64,000 nt of DNA from Epithemia pelagica (Eukaryota > Bacillariophyta > Bacillariophyceae > Surirellales > Surirellaceae): positions 558,001-622,000 of the forward strand of contig OX337231.1 in NCBI GenBank assembly GCA_946965045.2, read 5' to 3'. The translations under genes were made by a program, and so were the position numbers. This document shows positions 1-9,344 of this stretch, piece by piece. The notes under the pieces are model-generated. The model made no database searches. It was not told the origin of the DNA and saw only the letters and a program-made list of their open reading frames with translations. Position 1 is the first letter of the stretch. The number at the start of each line of letters is the position of its first letter.

Positions 1-71
1 TAATCATCCCACACGCCAAAGTAAGAATCAGACATTGCAAAGAAGAAAGATGATCCGTAGTGTTAACGTAC

Positions 72-582
72 ACGATAGCTGATCTCTTTGACGCTGCGAC
101 TTTCGATCTTCGACCCGCCACCTCTCTTCCCGTTCGTCCCGACCCGTCTCCCGTTCGTCCCGACCCTTCTCCCGTTTATCCATCTGCAGGGCCATGACTC
201 CTCCACCGACGGTTGCAATAGAGGTTGCAAAGGCTGAGACGACTGTTGCGACTCCCGCAAAGCTTCCCCACTGTTCTTTCCAGTCTGGCACAGCATCCTG
301 GGAAGTGTCCGTCTGTGCATTTGGGACACTGGTCGGGACAAATGGCCGAATGCTCTGATTTGGCTGTCGCGCAGCCAACCAAGTTGCAATTCCATGCTCA
401 AGTGACGAGGGCGAGGAATATGAACGGTACAGCGTTGAATCTGCACTGTACGTGGTAACGAATGGAGAAGAAGAAGAGACAAGCGGTGGTCCTGACAAGA
501 CCAGACCACATGCCAAATCCACGCACAAAAATGCAAGGAGGAGGACTGTAGTTGCAAAGTTACCCATCATCGTCGTCATCAT
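72..582 (-). CDS. hypothetical secreted/membrane protein, 5' exon (partial)
   Basis: Starts at the ATG at 582 and runs toward the left edge. The first 25 or so residues form a signal peptide (hydrophobic core VLLLAFLCVDLACG). A Ser/Thr-rich stretch follows, then a hydrophobic alanine/valine-rich segment near residues 105-130 that could be a membrane span, then a charged helical tail rich in K, R, E and D. At 71 the minus strand reads GTACGT, the same donor form used by other genes here, so I infer that the exon ends at 72 and later exons lie outside the window. Unspliced, the frame stays open to 28. The family is not recognised. Confidence 0.5.
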
Positions 583-1018
583 CTTTTTGTGGTCTATTGT
601 CGAATGTGCTCGAAGTAAAAGAAAAATGAGCGCGGGAGTTACATGTCAAATGACAACTCGAACATGTTTCCGACGTTGTCGTAAGAGATTCGTTCTTCTT
701 CTGTGCTTTTCTATCGCTATTGTCTGCCGTGTTATTGGAACAAAGGAGGCGCGGAAGCGCAGACCCAAAACATCCGGTCCATTCTCACTTCTCACCACGT
801 GTCTTGTTGCTGCCTCGTCACTCATCACGCATTCTTTGGGGGCGACACTCGCCACTGTCTGTGGTCTATCTACAGACATTGACAGTCGGGGTTTGTTCTG
901 TTTTTTTGGTGTACACGTGGCAGTTGCTTGCTAGAGAGACCCGTACTTGGTGACCATAGTAGGAGTAGTCCTCTAGAGCTAGGGGACCCAAGAATACTCC
1001 ACAACGACAAATACTCCT
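583..1018. other. intergenic, nothing recognised
   Basis: No ORF with recognisable domains on either strand. Presumed upstream region of the minus-strand gene that starts at 582. Confidence 0.4.
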
Positions 1019-1108
1019 CTAGTACAACAACAACAACAACTACAGCAACAACTACAACAACGACTTCAACAAGACAACAACAAGACAACAACACAAGAAG
1101 CAAGCAAG
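1019..1108. repeat. CAA/ACA-rich microsatellite
   Basis: An imperfect trinucleotide tract of CAA/ACA units interrupted by CTA and GAC triplets. It ends directly at the target-site duplication of the LTR element, so the element inserted at the edge of this simple repeat. Confidence 0.8.
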
Positions 1109-1111
1109 AGG
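1107..1111. repeat. target-site duplication AGAGG (left)
   Basis: AGAGG directly before the TG of the LTR at 1112. The same five bases follow the CA of the other LTR at 6832-6836. Confidence 0.9.
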
Positions 1112-1324
1112 TGCCATACCCATGCATAATGGTAGGACGTAAAAATTATGATCTTTAGGAATTAGGCTAGGAAAGTGAGCGATGGCCAGAGAAGCCATCT
1201 GCACACGGGACAAGGACGGACTGAATTCTGAGAACGTCGGTGTCAAAGATGTCACAGATTCAACTAGGGACCTATCGAGTCATGTTTACGTGGAGTCGTG
1301 GCGGGACAGAGTCCGGGTACCGCA
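1112..1324 (-). repeat. 3' LTR
   Basis: 213 bp, base-for-base the same as 6619-6831 by eye. Plus-strand ends are TGCCATACC and GGTACCGCA. Confidence 0.95.
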
Positions 1325-1338
1325 CTCTACCTCTCCCT
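1325..1338 (-). promoter_or_regulatory. polypurine tract
   Basis: On the minus strand GGGAGAGGTAGAG abuts the 3' LTR, as expected for the plus-strand primer of reverse transcription. Confidence 0.75.
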
Positions 1339-1411
1339 GGTCGGACCTAGGAAGTTCGAGCGGGCCATGGGAAAGCTTGATGGCCAGAGGCCAACGGCAG
1401 TAAAACCCATG

Positions 1412-4400
1412 TCACACACGGTAAGGGATGAGACGCCTGATATTGATGCGCTCGGTAACGTGGGGACCACCTTGAATGGTCACGGTGCCATTGGAATGGA
1501 CACGCGTGATAGTGAAAGGATTGGGACTGGTACGAAGTGCCAATTTGTCCGGATTGGTAGCGCGGATGAGCACACGATCTCCAATTTTGTAGTCATGAAA
1601 GACGCGAGAGCGATTTGCGAGTCGAGCTCGTTCGTCAACGATGATTTGGCGTTTTTGACGAATCAATTCCATGTCCGCAAGGATGGGAATGTCGAACAGC
1701 ATGTCACGGTGGAACGCAAGACTGCCGGGAGAATGTTTGAGGCTGCCGTGGATGGCAGTGCGTGCAGAGTATGCAGCGGTTTGCAGAGCAGTGTCGACCA
1801 TAAGAGCGGCCTGTTCAATGTTTTGCGGCGGCTCGTAGTTAACGATAGCGCGTAATGAATTGCCGATTGTCAGATGAAGACGTTCGCATAGGGCATTGGA
1901 TTGTGGATTTTTGACCGTTAGGGGCACTGGTTTGATACCATGATTGCGAAGCACTTGCGTAAACGCATGGCCGATAAACTCGCCGCCTTGATCAAAAAGG
2001 CAACGAACAGGGCGAGGATAGCGTGAAAGCCATGAATTCTCGAGTTGGAGACCAACATGTCGAGCGGTTTTGTCGTATATGCGGATAATCTCGCAAAAAT
2101 TGGTGACAGTGTCAATGACCGTCAGGGCCTGAAAGGTTAGGGCCATGCCATGGACTTTGACTGTCCAGGGGCCGATAAGATCGACGGCAATGTCGGACCA
2201 GGGATTACCACGGACCTCACGAGGAGGCAATTCTCCGTAATGTCGATGAACGACCTTCGACCGTTGACAGGTCGGGCAGCTGGAAACAGCTTGATCGCAG
2301 TAGAGTCCCAATTGGGGATGCGTCATGTGCATGGCGATAGTATCGCGGAGTCGCGTGGAACCAGCGTGGTTAAGCACGAGATGATACCAGTTGACTGTAT
2401 GTGCGAGAAGCGAGTCAGGAATGCGAATGCGCCAGAGGGCATTAACCGATTGTCGATAACAGACAAGGTTGTATTGTGGATTTTCCGTAGGAAAGGGTTG
2501 CAAATGATAATAGTCAGGTTTGGATTGGACCAACGCCATTAAGGCGGCATCGTTTTGTTGATGCTGAGATATCGTAGCATAGTCAACCGGTAGGGGTTGG
2601 TTGGCCGTGATGGCGGGATGATTAAGATACACATCGATCAACTCTTCGTCCATGAAAATAGGGGATTCATGAGAATCCGCGTCACGAGACGCTAAGCGGG
2701 GGTCATCATTAGGCGCACGAGGAACCTGAAACACGGAGTGTTTGCCGCTACGATCGAAAAGGGATCGTGGTCCAGACGAGGGACCGTCGGAAGGGACCTT
2801 GGAAGGGACACTCTTCTCCTCCTCTTCTGAAAGAGGGAGACGCGACAACGCGTCGGCGATGACGTTATCCTGGCCAGGAATATAATGAAAGATGGGATTG
2901 TATTCTTCGAGAAAGAGACGCCAACGAAGGACTCGTTGGGAGTTGAGAGTGGAATAAGTGAGATTTTTGTGATCGGTATGAATGTGCAAGGCGGCACAGC
3001 CAAGCAACATGGAGCGGAACTCCTTGAGGGTTTCGACGATGGAGAGTAACTCCTTTTCCATAGTGGTGTAATTCCGCTGAGCGGGGTTGAGCTTGCGTGA
3101 GAAATACGCGACAGGGATGTTTTCCTGCATGAGAACAGCGCCGAGCTGATAGTCAGACGCGTCCACAAAGACGTGGAAAGGAATGTTGTGATCGGGATAG
3201 CGGATAAACGCATCATGCGCAAGCATGGCTTTAACGTTTTCAAAGGCTTTCTGACATTGCGGGGACCATTCAAAGGTTTTGTTGCCGGTCAAGGCCGTGA
3301 GCGGAGCTAAGTGATGGGATCGCTGAGGATACATGTGACGATAGAAATTAACCATGCCAATGAAGGAACGTAGTTCTTTCATGGTGCGAGGAGGCGATAA
3401 GGCCAGAATCGCGGAAATCTTTTTCTTCCATGGTCGTAGACCTGTAGGCGTGAGCCAATGGCCAAGGAAGTCGGTTTCCTGCACGGCCCATTCACATTTG
3501 TGAGGAGTGATAGAGAAGTTCTTGTCTTGAAGACGTTGAAGGACTTTGTTGAGAATCTCGACATGTTCTTCCCAACTGTCGGAAAAGACGCCGATATCGT
3601 CGATGTAGACCTCGACGTGATCGCGAAAGTCAGCAAGGACTTCTTCCATGAGCTCCTGACAGAAGTCTGGGGATTGTTTAACTCCCATAGGGAGACGACG
3701 ATAGCGAAATTTGCCAAAGGGCGTAGTGATAACGCAAAGATTGCTGGAAAACTCGTCGAGTTTGAAAGTGTGAAAACACATAGAGATGTCAAGTTTTGTG
3801 AAATACTTGTAGCCTTTGCGTCGTCGAAGGATATCTTCGATCCTTGGAAAGGGATAGACGCGGCGATACATTTGCGCATTAAGCGAACGAAAGTCCGAGA
3901 TCATTCGGATTCGTCCATCCTTTTTAGGAATGGCGAAATGAGGAGCGGCCCACTCAGTGGAACCAACTCGTTCGAGAATGCCGATATCGACAAACCGAAA
4001 CAATTCCTTTTTAAAGGTGTCATGGATATTGCGAGGGACCGCATAATGACGATGATGAGCCGGTTTGGCATCGGGCATGAGATCGAGATGCAACTCTTTG
4101 TCCGGATAGGCACGCAGGACGCCGTCAAAGATGCGCCCGCATTTCAGCCACACACCAAGAAGATCTTGTTGTTGTGAGGGCGTCAGATGAGTCTGTTGAG
4201 CAAGAAGCTCATCGAGATCTGCCTGTTTGTAATTTGAATCAAGCAGGTAATCGTCACCGAGGACGTCATCATCTGCGAAGAGATCGATGAAATGCGAGAC
4301 GAACTCATGTTCAGTCGCGAATGAATCGCGATCGCGCATAGCGACTTCAATGGAGTCCCACGAGGAGATTCCACGTTCGAAATCAAGAAGGACGCCCAGA

Positions 4401-6481
4401 CGGCGAAGTAAATCGCGACCGATGATGATATCATAGCGACTGTTGGGAGCATCATAGATGTCGACCCATAAGGGATAAGTTACGTGTTTGGTTCGTGAGA
4501 ACTCTGGAAGAACAATGTCTTCCAGGAGGATTTCGGACACACCGGAACGAGTTCCCATGGTCGTGTTCACGGAACGGTCGGTAGACCGCGGTATCATGCC
4601 TGGTTGAAGGCAACGTGAATGAAGAATCGTTTTGTCAGCGCCTGAGTCGAGCAGGGCACGCAAGGGAAGCGTATTTTCAACACCGCCAATATGGCGAGCC
4701 ATGACGATGGTGAGTGGAACGCATTCAGGCCGAGAAGGCGAATCGAACGAAGGAACATCACTAGATGAAGGAAATTGGGAGTAGAACTCATCATAAGACT
4801 CTAGGTTATCCAAGTAACCGTTATTGGGATCAATCACCTCGCTTATAAAAGCGTCATCACGACATAGAGACGCGGGCGTAAGCAGCGAGACCTCCTTCAG
4901 TGGACAGGTCGTAGATGTGGGAAATGTCAATTCCGCGCCCATAGATTTTATTGAGCTGTTCGATGACCTCGTTGATGGGTGCATCGGGATGGATTGCGCT
5001 GCCGGCATAGCCGTTGGCGGGCCAGTTTGGATCTGACATTGCTGCGAGAACAAAGTGCCCAGGTGATGAGTCGGATCGTCAGGAGACGATGAAAAGGAAG
5101 ATGAAAGATGAGACGTACCGGGGACCGTCTTCTCAGGATTGCGAAGATCGCTCCACTGCTGGATTCCCTCGGCATCGACAGGAATGGTAGGAACGCATCC
5201 TGGAGGAGGAGCTACGGCAGGAGGATTGGCAGGAACGGCATTCCATCCATTACCGGCACCAGCAGAGTCAGAGGCGTGTTGATCACTGCCACGACCTGGG
5301 GCAGAAGGACGAGAGCCCCAAGTGGCACGCAGAGGAACGGAAGAGCCACCACGTGGGTTGTTATTGCCATTGGAGGAACCACCACTTTGAGGAGGATTGG
5401 TTCCGGCGTTGCCGCCACTGGTAGAACGGTTAGAACGTTGAACCATGACGTCAAAAAGGCTTTGATTGAAATTGCGACCCGTAGGATTATAAATGCAATC
5501 AGCCCAAGAATGGTTGCGATGAGATTCCATCGTGGTCCGATACGGACAGGGATCGGAGTTGCCATCGGAGGCGCCACGATTGTCTCCGGAGGAGGCATTA
5601 CGGTCGGAGGAGCCAAGGCGATTTCCTCCACGTGAGGAGTCACGATTGCCACCGCGGAGTCCACCACGAGAGTGGCGAGAGCGCACGCGACGATCGCGAT
5701 TGCCGCTGTTGTTGGAGTCGCGAGGACGAGAGCGGTCTTGACGAGACTGCGAACGATTTTGTTGTTGCTCGCGTAGGAGGGCCTTTTGCTTGGAGGCGCG
5801 CTGGTATCCACGCATGGCTTGCAAGAGAGCATCCGTGTCAAAGTGATTGACAATGTCCGGCACCAAAGGATTGGCTTGTTGAAATTCCGTGCGCCATGTA
5901 GTCGGCGAGCCTTGGTAAAAGGCTTGTTTGATTTCGTCTTCCGTGAGGGCGACGATTGCAGCGTCAGAGCTGAGGTACTTGAGACCATTAGAGAACTTGC
6001 GTAGAGACTGCAAATGCGAATCCACAGTCATGTCCGAGGGCTTTCGAGGCCCGGAAAGAAGGAAGGTGCGGAAAGCACTGACTTCACTGACAAGGACAAG
6101 AGGGGCGAAGACCGCAGCAATCAAACCTTGGAAACAGGCTTTATCGAGATTGGTGCCTGGAGGCAAACCGTTGTAGGCTTCGAGAAAAGGATCAGCGATA
6201 GCGCTGGTGACCAAGCGAGGAAAATACTCGCAACAAGCGGCGAAGGGGTCCGGATGACCGGAGATGCGGATCTTGTCCACGAAGTGGAGGACCCAAAGAA
6301 AGAGATCGCGAGGATCTTCGTCCGTCGACTCCCGAAATGGGAGGAGGTTAGCGTAATACTTGTCGTCGTCATCTTTGAGCTTGAGCAAAGAGAAGGAATT
6401 GGAGGACAGAGCCTCATCAACGCGACGTTGGAAGCGGAGTGCATCGACAAGGGTAATGAACCCATTAGTGTTGTCTGCCAT
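1412..6481 (-). CDS. Ty3/gypsy gag-pol polyprotein
   Basis: One intact frame of 1,689 residues from the ATG at 6481. The frame is open to an earlier ATG at 6550, but those extra residues are hydrophobic and unlike Gag. Positions below are counted from 6550. The Gag part carries a non-canonical C/H/H/C cluster (C-x8-H-x2-H-x4-C) and an RG/SN-rich tract instead of a classic CCHC knuckle. Aspartic protease is at about 635 (LLDSGAD). RT has its catalytic YIDD at about 980. RNase H has FVDAS at about 1128 and HTDHKNL. Integrase has an HHCC zinc region at about 1390-1440 and a DDE triad near 1457, 1520 and 1556 with 35 residues between the last D and E. The final residues are RRLIPYRV. No frameshift separates gag from pol. 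Confidence 0.96.
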   Translation of the reverse strand: MADNTNGFITLVDALRFQRRVDEALSSNSFSLLKLKDDDDKYYANLLPFRESTDEDPRDLFLWVLHFVDKIRISGHPDPFAACCEYFPRLVTSAIADPFLEAYNGLPPGTNLDKACFQGLIAAVFAPLVLVSEVSAFRTFLLSGPRKPSDMTVDSHLQSLRKFSNGLKYLSSDAAIVALTEDEIKQAFYQGSPTTWRTEFQQANPLVPDIVNHFDTDALLQAMRGYQRASKQKALLREQQQNRSQSRQDRSRPRDSNNSGNRDRRVRSRHSRGGLRGGNRDSSRGGNRLGSSDRNASSGDNRGASDGNSDPCPYRTTMESHRNHSWADCIYNPTGRNFNQSLFDVMVQRSNRSTSGGNAGTNPPQSGGSSNGNNNPRGGSSVPLRATWGSRPSAPGRGSDQHASDSAGAGNGWNAVPANPPAVAPPPGCVPTIPVDAEGIQQWSDLRNPEKTVPGTSHLSSSFSSSPDDPTHHLGTLFSQQCQIQTGPPTAMPAAQSIPMHPSTRSSNSSIKSMGAELTFPTSTTCPLKEVSLLTPASLCRDDAFISEVIDPNNGYLDNLESYDEFYSQFPSSSDVPSFDSPSRPECVPLTIVMARHIGGVENTLPLRALLDSGADKTILHSRCLQPGMIPRSTDRSVNTTMGTRSGVSEILLEDIVLPEFSRTKHVTYPLWVDIYDAPNSRYDIIIGRDLLRRLGVLLDFERGISSWDSIEVAMRDRDSFATEHEFVSHFIDLFADDDVLGDDYLLDSNYKQADLDELLAQQTHLTPSQQQDLLGVWLKCGRIFDGVLRAYPDKELHLDLMPDAKPAHHRHYAVPRNIHDTFKKELFRFVDIGILERVGSTEWAAPHFAIPKKDGRIRMISDFRSLNAQMYRRVYPFPRIEDILRRRKGYKYFTKLDISMCFHTFKLDEFSSNLCVITTPFGKFRYRRLPMGVKQSPDFCQELMEEVLADFRDHVEVYIDDIGVFSDSWEEHVEILNKVLQRLQDKNFSITPHKCEWAVQETDFLGHWLTPTGLRPWKKKISAILALSPPRTMKELRSFIGMVNFYRHMYPQRSHHLAPLTALTGNKTFEWSPQCQKAFENVKAMLAHDAFIRYPDHNIPFHVFVDASDYQLGAVLMQENIPVAYFSRKLNPAQRNYTTMEKELLSIVETLKEFRSMLLGCAALHIHTDHKNLTYSTLNSQRVLRWRLFLEEYNPIFHYIPGQDNVIADALSRLPLSEEEEKSVPSKVPSDGPSSGPRSLFDRSGKHSVFQVPRAPNDDPRLASRDADSHESPIFMDEELIDVYLNHPAITANQPLPVDYATISQHQQNDAALMALVQSKPDYYHLQPFPTENPQYNLVCYRQSVNALWRIRIPDSLLAHTVNWYHLVLNHAGSTRLRDTIAMHMTHPQLGLYCDQAVSSCPTCQRSKVVHRHYGELPPREVRGNPWSDIAVDLIGPWTVKVHGMALTFQALTVIDTVTNFCEIIRIYDKTARHVGLQLENSWLSRYPRPVRCLFDQGGEFIGHAFTQVLRNHGIKPVPLTVKNPQSNALCERLHLTIGNSLRAIVNYEPPQNIEQAALMVDTALQTAAYSARTAIHGSLKHSPGSLAFHRDMLFDIPILADMELIRQKRQIIVDERARLANRSRVFHDYKIGDRVLIRATNPDKLALRTSPNPFTITRVHSNGTVTIQGGPHVTERINIRRLIPYRV

Positions 6482-6618
6482 TATGGAGAGATGCAATGGT
6501 GAGAAAAGGAAAGGAAAGGAATCAAAGGACGGGCAAAAGGAATTGCACAAACGTCGGCCGCCGGAGGCGTGTTATGGTGAAGAAGGAAAAACAAGGGCGT
6601 TGAGGAATCTGATCAGAG

Positions 6619-6831
6619 TGCCATACCCATGCATAATGGTAGGACGTAAAAATTATGATCTTTAGGAATTAGGCTAGGAAAGTGAGCGATGGCCAGAGAA
6701 GCCATCTGCACACGGGACAAGGACGGACTGAATTCTGAGAACGTCGGTGTCAAAGATGTCACAGATTCAACTAGGGACCTATCGAGTCATGTTTACGTGG
6801 AGTCGTGGCGGGACAGAGTCCGGGTACCGCA
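6619..6831 (-). repeat. 5' LTR
   Basis: 213 bp, identical to 1112-1324. It should carry the element's promoter and polyadenylation signals. The sequence just inside (6618 downward on the minus strand) begins CTCTGATCAG and does not start with the TGG typical of a tRNA primer site. Confidence 0.95.
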
Positions 6832-6836
6832 AGAGG
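6832..6836. repeat. target-site duplication AGAGG (right)
   Basis: Second copy of AGAGG, directly after the CA end of the LTR. Confidence 0.9.
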
Positions 6837-8001
6837 TTGCAACGCAGAGGTCCTTTTACTCCCATTCGCCATTATTTCCCCTCCATATTGGTGAGGCGGC
6901 CAGACATATCCCCAACCCTATCTTTTTTGAATATCGCCCGCCACTGCTCCAGGTAGCTCTAAGTATCTCTAATTGCCAACACCGTTACATCAAGGTCGGC
7001 TTGCGTCCAGTGGTTTCCGAATGCTCATAAATTTGGGCAACCCTCGTGTTCTCGTTTGTCACAAAACCCAAGAGGCAAATGCTTGACCATGACGTGAGGT
7101 AAGAACCATGGACGGATCATGCTGGGCTGAATCGCATTTAACTTCTCACTACTGCTGCTTATTTCTAATCTTGTCGTCTCCTTTTCTTTCTTCTTACTCA
7201 TCACTGCTGCAATCTTTCCTTTTGTTCTTGCATGATCCTTTGAATTTGTCTCATGTTGTACGAGTAGACTGGGTACTCCTATAAGCTGCTTGTGGTCAAG
7301 TGGAATATCCTTCCCTTTCCTCTTCTTGTAATTCTTTCGTCGTTTGATTGTTGGCTGGTTGCTTACTTTCATGTTTTCTGTAGGATAGATGATTCACTGT
7401 TCATAGTATCATTGTCAATCATTTCTCAACGACCAAACATTTTGTTGTTTTTGCTTCAAGTAGATGGCTCCATCTTGCCACTTGCCACACCCTACTTTCC
7501 AATTATCAGCTCCTAGAGCTAGAGTCAAACAGCGAATGATTCAATTTGTAGCTGTACAAGCGTGTAAGAGCTGCTCTGTCGTGTGTTCATGGTGAAACTG
7601 AGGGTCATTGACGTACTCAAAACAGAAAACTGATGTACTACACGAATACAGAAGGCACTACACGCTATGGATGGCTAGCACTTGAGTTCTATTTCTAGTT
7701 AATAAAGAAAAGGAGGTCTATAGTCTGTGGATAAATGCAATGGAAGTTATGGGTATCATTTCGACAGAAATGAACAATGGCAAGTAATGAGCTGCTGAGC
7801 CAGAGACACAGCAGATGAGCAGACTCTCATCCCATGAGCAGAGCAAACAAAAGTGACAAGTGTGAGTGAGCATGAGCAATGTAATTGTCATGGCAATCCT
7901 CAATGGATCAAGCTCACCTGGAATGTCATTGATACGATGTGCTTTGGCAAGAGAAAAGGATTGTGTGCTTGAAACAACCCTGCTTACTGTTGTATACAGC
8001 A
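6837..8001. other. gene-poor region, nothing recognised
   Basis: Short ORFs only, AT-rich stretches, and no domain seen. I looked here for upstream exons of the methyltransferase fragment that follows, in particular a glycine-rich SAM-binding motif I, and found none. Confidence 0.4.
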
Positions 8002-8345
8002 ATGTCGACACGATGGGATTTGATTTGGTAGTGGCCGCTGATGTTTTGGTTTACTTTGGACGATTGGATGACGTGCTTGCCAGCTTTGCCAAGGTTTCTG
8101 TCCTGGGCGCTGCATTGATCTTTTCTTGCGAACGAACAACTAGCGGAGAAGCTCCACTGGGCTGGCGGTTACTACCGTCTGGCCGATTTGCCCACACCAA
8201 AGAGCACGCTGTCGAAGCAGCGGCTAAAGCAGGCTACGAACTACAGGACTACTCTGAGTTTACGCCCCGAATGGAAAAGGGAGAACCAGTCAAAGGGCAC
8301 TTGTTTGTTTTTGTTCTGCAAGACCAGGCATTGGATGAACTGTGA
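8002..8345 (+). pseudogene. C-terminal fragment of TPR-type SAM methyltransferase
   Basis: The frame (open from 7866) reads FDLVVAADVLVYFG, followed by LLPSGRFAHTKEH and a closing EKGEPVKGHLFVF. These match the C-terminal half of the class I methyltransferases annotated as 'predicted methyltransferase (contains TPR repeat)'. The N-terminal TPRs and SAM-binding motif I are missing. Homology seems to begin near DTMGFDLV, just after a possible acceptor AG near 8000, so this is either a duplicated 3' exon or a gene whose 5' exons were lost. Functional status is unlikely but unproven. Confidence 0.6.
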
Positions 8346-8443
8346 TGATGTTTGGTTAATATCGACCTTGTAGACTACTAGTAGTAAGACTGCCCTTGCC
8401 GCTGCGGCAACTAAAAATAAGTGCCTGGCCGAGACACGTAAAA

Positions 8444-8630
8444 ACGGCCCGACGATGCGCGTCTAGTTTGTGGTACCGGTTTGGCGGGTCGGTACTTGCC
8501 TCCGTTGTTGTGAACAACGACAAAAGATGTTGAGTCTATAAAGCTACTGTTCAGTCCAGCAAAAATGAAATTCTTGAGCGTATCGATTTGAAGATTGGTC
8601 GATGTCCTCTAGTAGAGAGGACCAGAGATC
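8444..8630 (-). repeat. dispersed repeat R1, inverted diverged copy
   Basis: Read on the minus strand this segment matches 37132-37318 of the lipase array at roughly nine bases in ten, with shared blocks such as AATCGATACGCTCAAGAATT and CCGCCAAACCGGTACCACAA. Similarity stops near both ends. It is the only copy seen outside the array. Confidence 0.85.
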
Positions 8631-8639
8631 TCAAAGATC

Positions 8640-9344
8640 AAAGCATCAGCCCTTAAGCTCTTTCCACGCTTTCGGACCCCAATGGGTTGAGGACACTCCA
8701 AAAAATTCTTGCAATTCTGCATCGTTCGGAACATACCACTTCCTCAATGACTGGCCCTTCGCCACTGCGGCTCCACGGATCACGCAGCTTTGGAAAAATA
8801 AATTCTCATTCGCAAAAGTTTTAGGTAGTTCCCTTCCCTCCTTGCACCGCCTTCTTGAAACCAAATGGCAATCAAGGTTGTACCCGTATCAATCGGTTCC
8901 AAAAATGATGATGATGGTGTGGTTGTGGTACGTCGAGTAAGGTGGTGGTTGTGGCCGGACGATGGTAGGGACCGAATATCAAAGCTAGCATCCTCGTGGA
9001 GAAGGCTGGCACTGGATGGATGTAGAATCCATCCGTTGAATGAAAACAGGACCCAAAAGAAGAAGATACCCCAATGACCTGGCCCCGCCATGGTCGCCGG
9101 TCTGGGTTTTGTAGAGAACACAAAAGAAAAGATCTGACGGATGATGGTGCGAAGGACGGACGGACACGGTGGGTCTCTGTCTACTATCTCAATAGGTAAT
9201 ATGTAGTAGGATAGCAATCCCACAATGGAGTACTCCTAGAGAATAAGACAACTACCCTATTCAAGAGCAAAACGAGTAGTCTAAAGTTTCTAGGAGTACA
9301 CTGTAGGACAACATGCAACAGTTTGCATATTTCAAGAGGTGGTA
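8640..9344. other. intergenic, nothing firm
   Basis: A 72-codon minus-strand ORF (8646-8864) has no recognisable family. A perfect 11-bp inverted pair (GTACTCCTAGA at 9230-9240 and its complement at 9289-9299) is the only other structure noted. Confidence 0.35.

Larger units (their letters stand above)
1112..6831 (-). mobile_element. Ty3/gypsy LTR retrotransposon, complete
   Basis: A 5,720-bp element with two identical 213-bp LTRs (TG...CA ends), 5-bp AGAGG duplications on both sides and one uninterrupted gag-pol frame on the minus strand. Its 5' LTR is therefore 6619-6831 and its 3' LTR 1112-1324. The domain order protease, RT, RNase H, integrase is that of the Ty3/gypsy (Metaviridae) order. 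No chromodomain is seen at the end of the integrase. Identical LTRs and an intact ORF imply very recent insertion and possible activity. Confidence 0.97.

Noticed and set aside
8646-8864. 72-codon minus-strand ORF as a gene
   Set aside because: No recognised motif, no splice partners and no upstream features; not supportable.
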